Assembly: GCA_029552945.1 (NCBI GenBank)
Contig: JAKPDD010000008.1
Span: 62,001-126,000 of the forward strand
Length of the DNA stretch: 64,000 nucleotides
Source: Spirochaetota bacterium
GTDB taxonomy: Bacteria; Spirochaetota; GWB1-36-13; JAKPDD01
Reading direction: 5' to 3'
Position numbers and translations under genes: made by a program. This document shows positions 63,159-64,000 of the stretch, piece by piece. Every line of letters starts with the position of its first letter. Position 1 is the stretch's first letter. Under the pieces are notes generated by a model. That model worked only from the letters and a program-made list of their open reading frames with translations, made no database searches and was not told where the DNA came from.

Positions 63159-63211
63159 AAATATAAATAAACTGAAAATCCTGAAATATTTTATTACCCT
63201 AAAAAAATTAT

Positions 63212-63232
63212 AGGGGGTTTAAGCCCCCTTTC
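63212..63232 (+). terminator. intrinsic terminator after the lipoprotein gene
   Basis: A G+C-rich stem AGGGGG (63212-63217) pairs with CCCCCT (63224-63229) around a 6-base loop, and TT and C follow. It ends the lipoprotein gene 54 bases downstream of its stop. The rest of 63159-63421 is AT-rich and shows no gene. Confidence 0.7.
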
Positions 63233-63421
63233 AAATAAATTTAAAAAATTATTATAAGCTATAAATCATTTTTAATTTTTTTAATTATAAATTAAAATTT
63301 TAAATTAATTTCTTTATAGTAAAAAATTTTGACTTTCTTAAAAAGTGTATTATTTTAATTTGGTATATTACCTGTTTTAATATTAATAAATTAGCAATTT
63401 AGTTTACTAAGGAAACAAAAA

Positions 63422-63973
63422 ATGAAAAAAACGTTTTTTATTGTCTTTATTTTATTATTCACAACAATCTTTAACTACTGCAGACTACCTGAGAATAATG
63501 TCTGTCTTGTTCCAACTCAATTTGTTATGGCAAAAATTAATAATCTTTATTCTCTTATACTTGGGAAAGATGCCACTGTATGGGCTACCGGTAATAATAG
63601 TAGCGGTCAACTTGGGACAGGGCAAAGTGGATCAGGTATTAAGGAAACTACATTCACAAAAGTAGCCTCAGATGTAAAAATGATTGCTGCAGGAGGATCT
63701 CATTCTCTTATCATTAAAACCGATGGGACTGTCTGGGCTACAGGAGATAATGCTTACGGTCAACTTGGGAAAGTGGGTACTTATACGACATTCACACCAG
63801 TAGCCTCAGATGTAAAAATGATTGCTGCAGGATACGCTCATTCCTTAATACTAAAAAATGATGGAACTGTCTGGACTACGGGTTATAATAATTACGGTCA
63901 ACTTGGAACTGGGGATAATACTACTAGAAATACATTTACAAAAATAAATAAAGAATTGTTTAAATGTAAATAA
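63422..63973 (+). CDS. RCC1-repeat exported protein, about three repeats
   Basis: The 183-residue product has a signal peptide (~1-19, ending near a cysteine in FNYC, so possibly a lipoprotein with a relaxed lipobox). About three RCC1/BNR-like units of 46 residues follow (VWATGNNSSGQLGTG, VWATGDNAYGQLG, VWTTGYNNYGQLGTG, each after SL(I/L)(I/L)K/G..). A complete propeller has seven blades, so this may be a short or oligomeric form. The fourth unit breaks off (TFTKINKELFKCK). G+C is higher than elsewhere (22 and 26 of 60 in two lines). The start ATG lies after AAGGAAAC; another gene begins 17 bases after the stop. Confidence 0.75.
   Translation: MKKTFFIVFILLFTTIFNYCRLPENNVCLVPTQFVMAKINNLYSLILGKDATVWATGNNSSGQLGTGQSGSGIKETTFTKVASDVKMIAAGGSHSLIIKTDGTVWATGDNAYGQLGKVGTYTTFTPVASDVKMIAAGYAHSLILKNDGTVWTTGYNNYGQLGTGDNTTRNTFTKINKELFKCK
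63661..63832 (+). repeat. perfect 34-base direct repeat in the RCC1 gene
   Basis: Bases 63661-63694 and 63799-63832 are identical (beginning AGTAGCCTCAGATG, ending GCTGCAGGA). They lie 138 bases apart, exactly 46 codons, so the two copies encode the same part of adjacent RCC1 units. Exact identity at synonymous sites points to recent unit duplication or gene conversion. Confidence 0.85.
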
Positions 63974-63990
63974 TAAAAAGAGGTGAAAAA

Positions 63991-64000
63991 ATGAAAAAAA
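63991..64000 (+). CDS. start of a further gene, cut by the window end
   Basis: ATG-AAA-AAA follows an AGAGGTG ribosome-binding site (63980-63985) 17 bases after the RCC1 stop. The MKK start is like that of other exported proteins in this window. Nothing more can be read. Confidence 0.45.

Noticed and set aside
1-64000. CRISPR arrays, prophage, intact insertion sequences or integrases
   Set aside because: I saw no regularly spaced repeats, no transposase or integrase motifs and no phage structural genes in any frame.

Overview
The window is AT-rich chromosomal DNA (most 60-base lines I counted by hand have 23-35% G+C) from a flagellated, chemotactic, diderm and probably anaerobic bacterium. 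Several gene types together point to a spirochaete: a JAG/FapA protein plus a second FapA protein next to a SwrB-like coiled-coil protein, FliD, CheB/CheR/CheD, a TPR-NHL-VWA exported protein, many exported beta-barrel and FecR-domain proteins, and a porGDAB-type pyruvate:ferredoxin oxidoreductase. No 16S rRNA gene is present, so the lineage (for example an Exilispira- or Brevinema-like one) is inference. I see no phage, intact insertion sequence, integrase or CRISPR array.

Layout. 1-3.2 kb: the end of a PEGA protein, a G+C-rich SDR dehydrogenase, an orphan periplasmic binding protein, and a tRNA-Ile/tRNA-Asp pair. 3.5-7.6 kb: prfA, panD and a PfkB kinase, then rsmH with an FtsL-like protein. 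7.8-13.1 kb: two proteins built from an exact 21-residue coiled-coil repeat, a radical SAM/DUF2344 protein, an Ogg2-type glycosylase, a CoA-binding protein and a glutaredoxin. 13.3 kb: a 56-residue ferredoxin-like protein missing from simple ORF lists, then a bidirectional terminator. 13.5-19.2 kb: an exported protein with about 14 repeats of ~32 residues, and a porGDAB operon whose D gene is fused to a GltD-like flavoprotein. 19.2-20.5 kb: an ECF sigma module. 20.6-26.3 kb: two barrels with a FecR protein, then topA and dut. 26.4-31.6 kb: a FapA/SwrB-like flagellar-accessory operon. 31.9-36.3 kb: two PP2C phosphatases (one fused to receiver, PAS and HATPase domains), rlmB and a CheD that has lost its catalytic residues. 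36.3-41.9 kb: an NtrC-type regulator, argD and pyrK, then a DUF368 lipid translocase and a membrane protease. 42.3-45.8 kb: a NACHT/pentapeptide ATPase gene abutting a phospholipase-D-like lipoprotein gene. 45.9-55.2 kb: an exported HEAT protein, two paralogous barrels (one fused to FecR), a TPR protein and fliD. 55.4-59.7 kb: a probable spirochaete-family protein, a sirtuin, cheB and cheR. 59.9-64 kb: a membrane protein, the TPR-NHL-VWA protein, a lipoprotein and a G+C-rich RCC1-repeat protein with a perfect internal 34-base repeat.

How the parts fit. Flagellar and chemotaxis functions are scattered over several small operons. Envelope proteins of the FecR/barrel type occur at two separate loci. 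Signal transduction uses receivers, PP2C phosphatases, an ECF sigma factor and a sigma-54 activator. The most unusual items are the NACHT/pentapeptide-PLD pair, the 21-residue repeat proteins, the degenerate CheD, the GltD-PorD fusion and the duplicated RCC1 gene. No stretch longer than 300 bases lacks a gene; the longest intergenic gaps (62385-62666, 63159-63421, 31621-31868, 55153-55385) are AT-rich and their contents are noted below.
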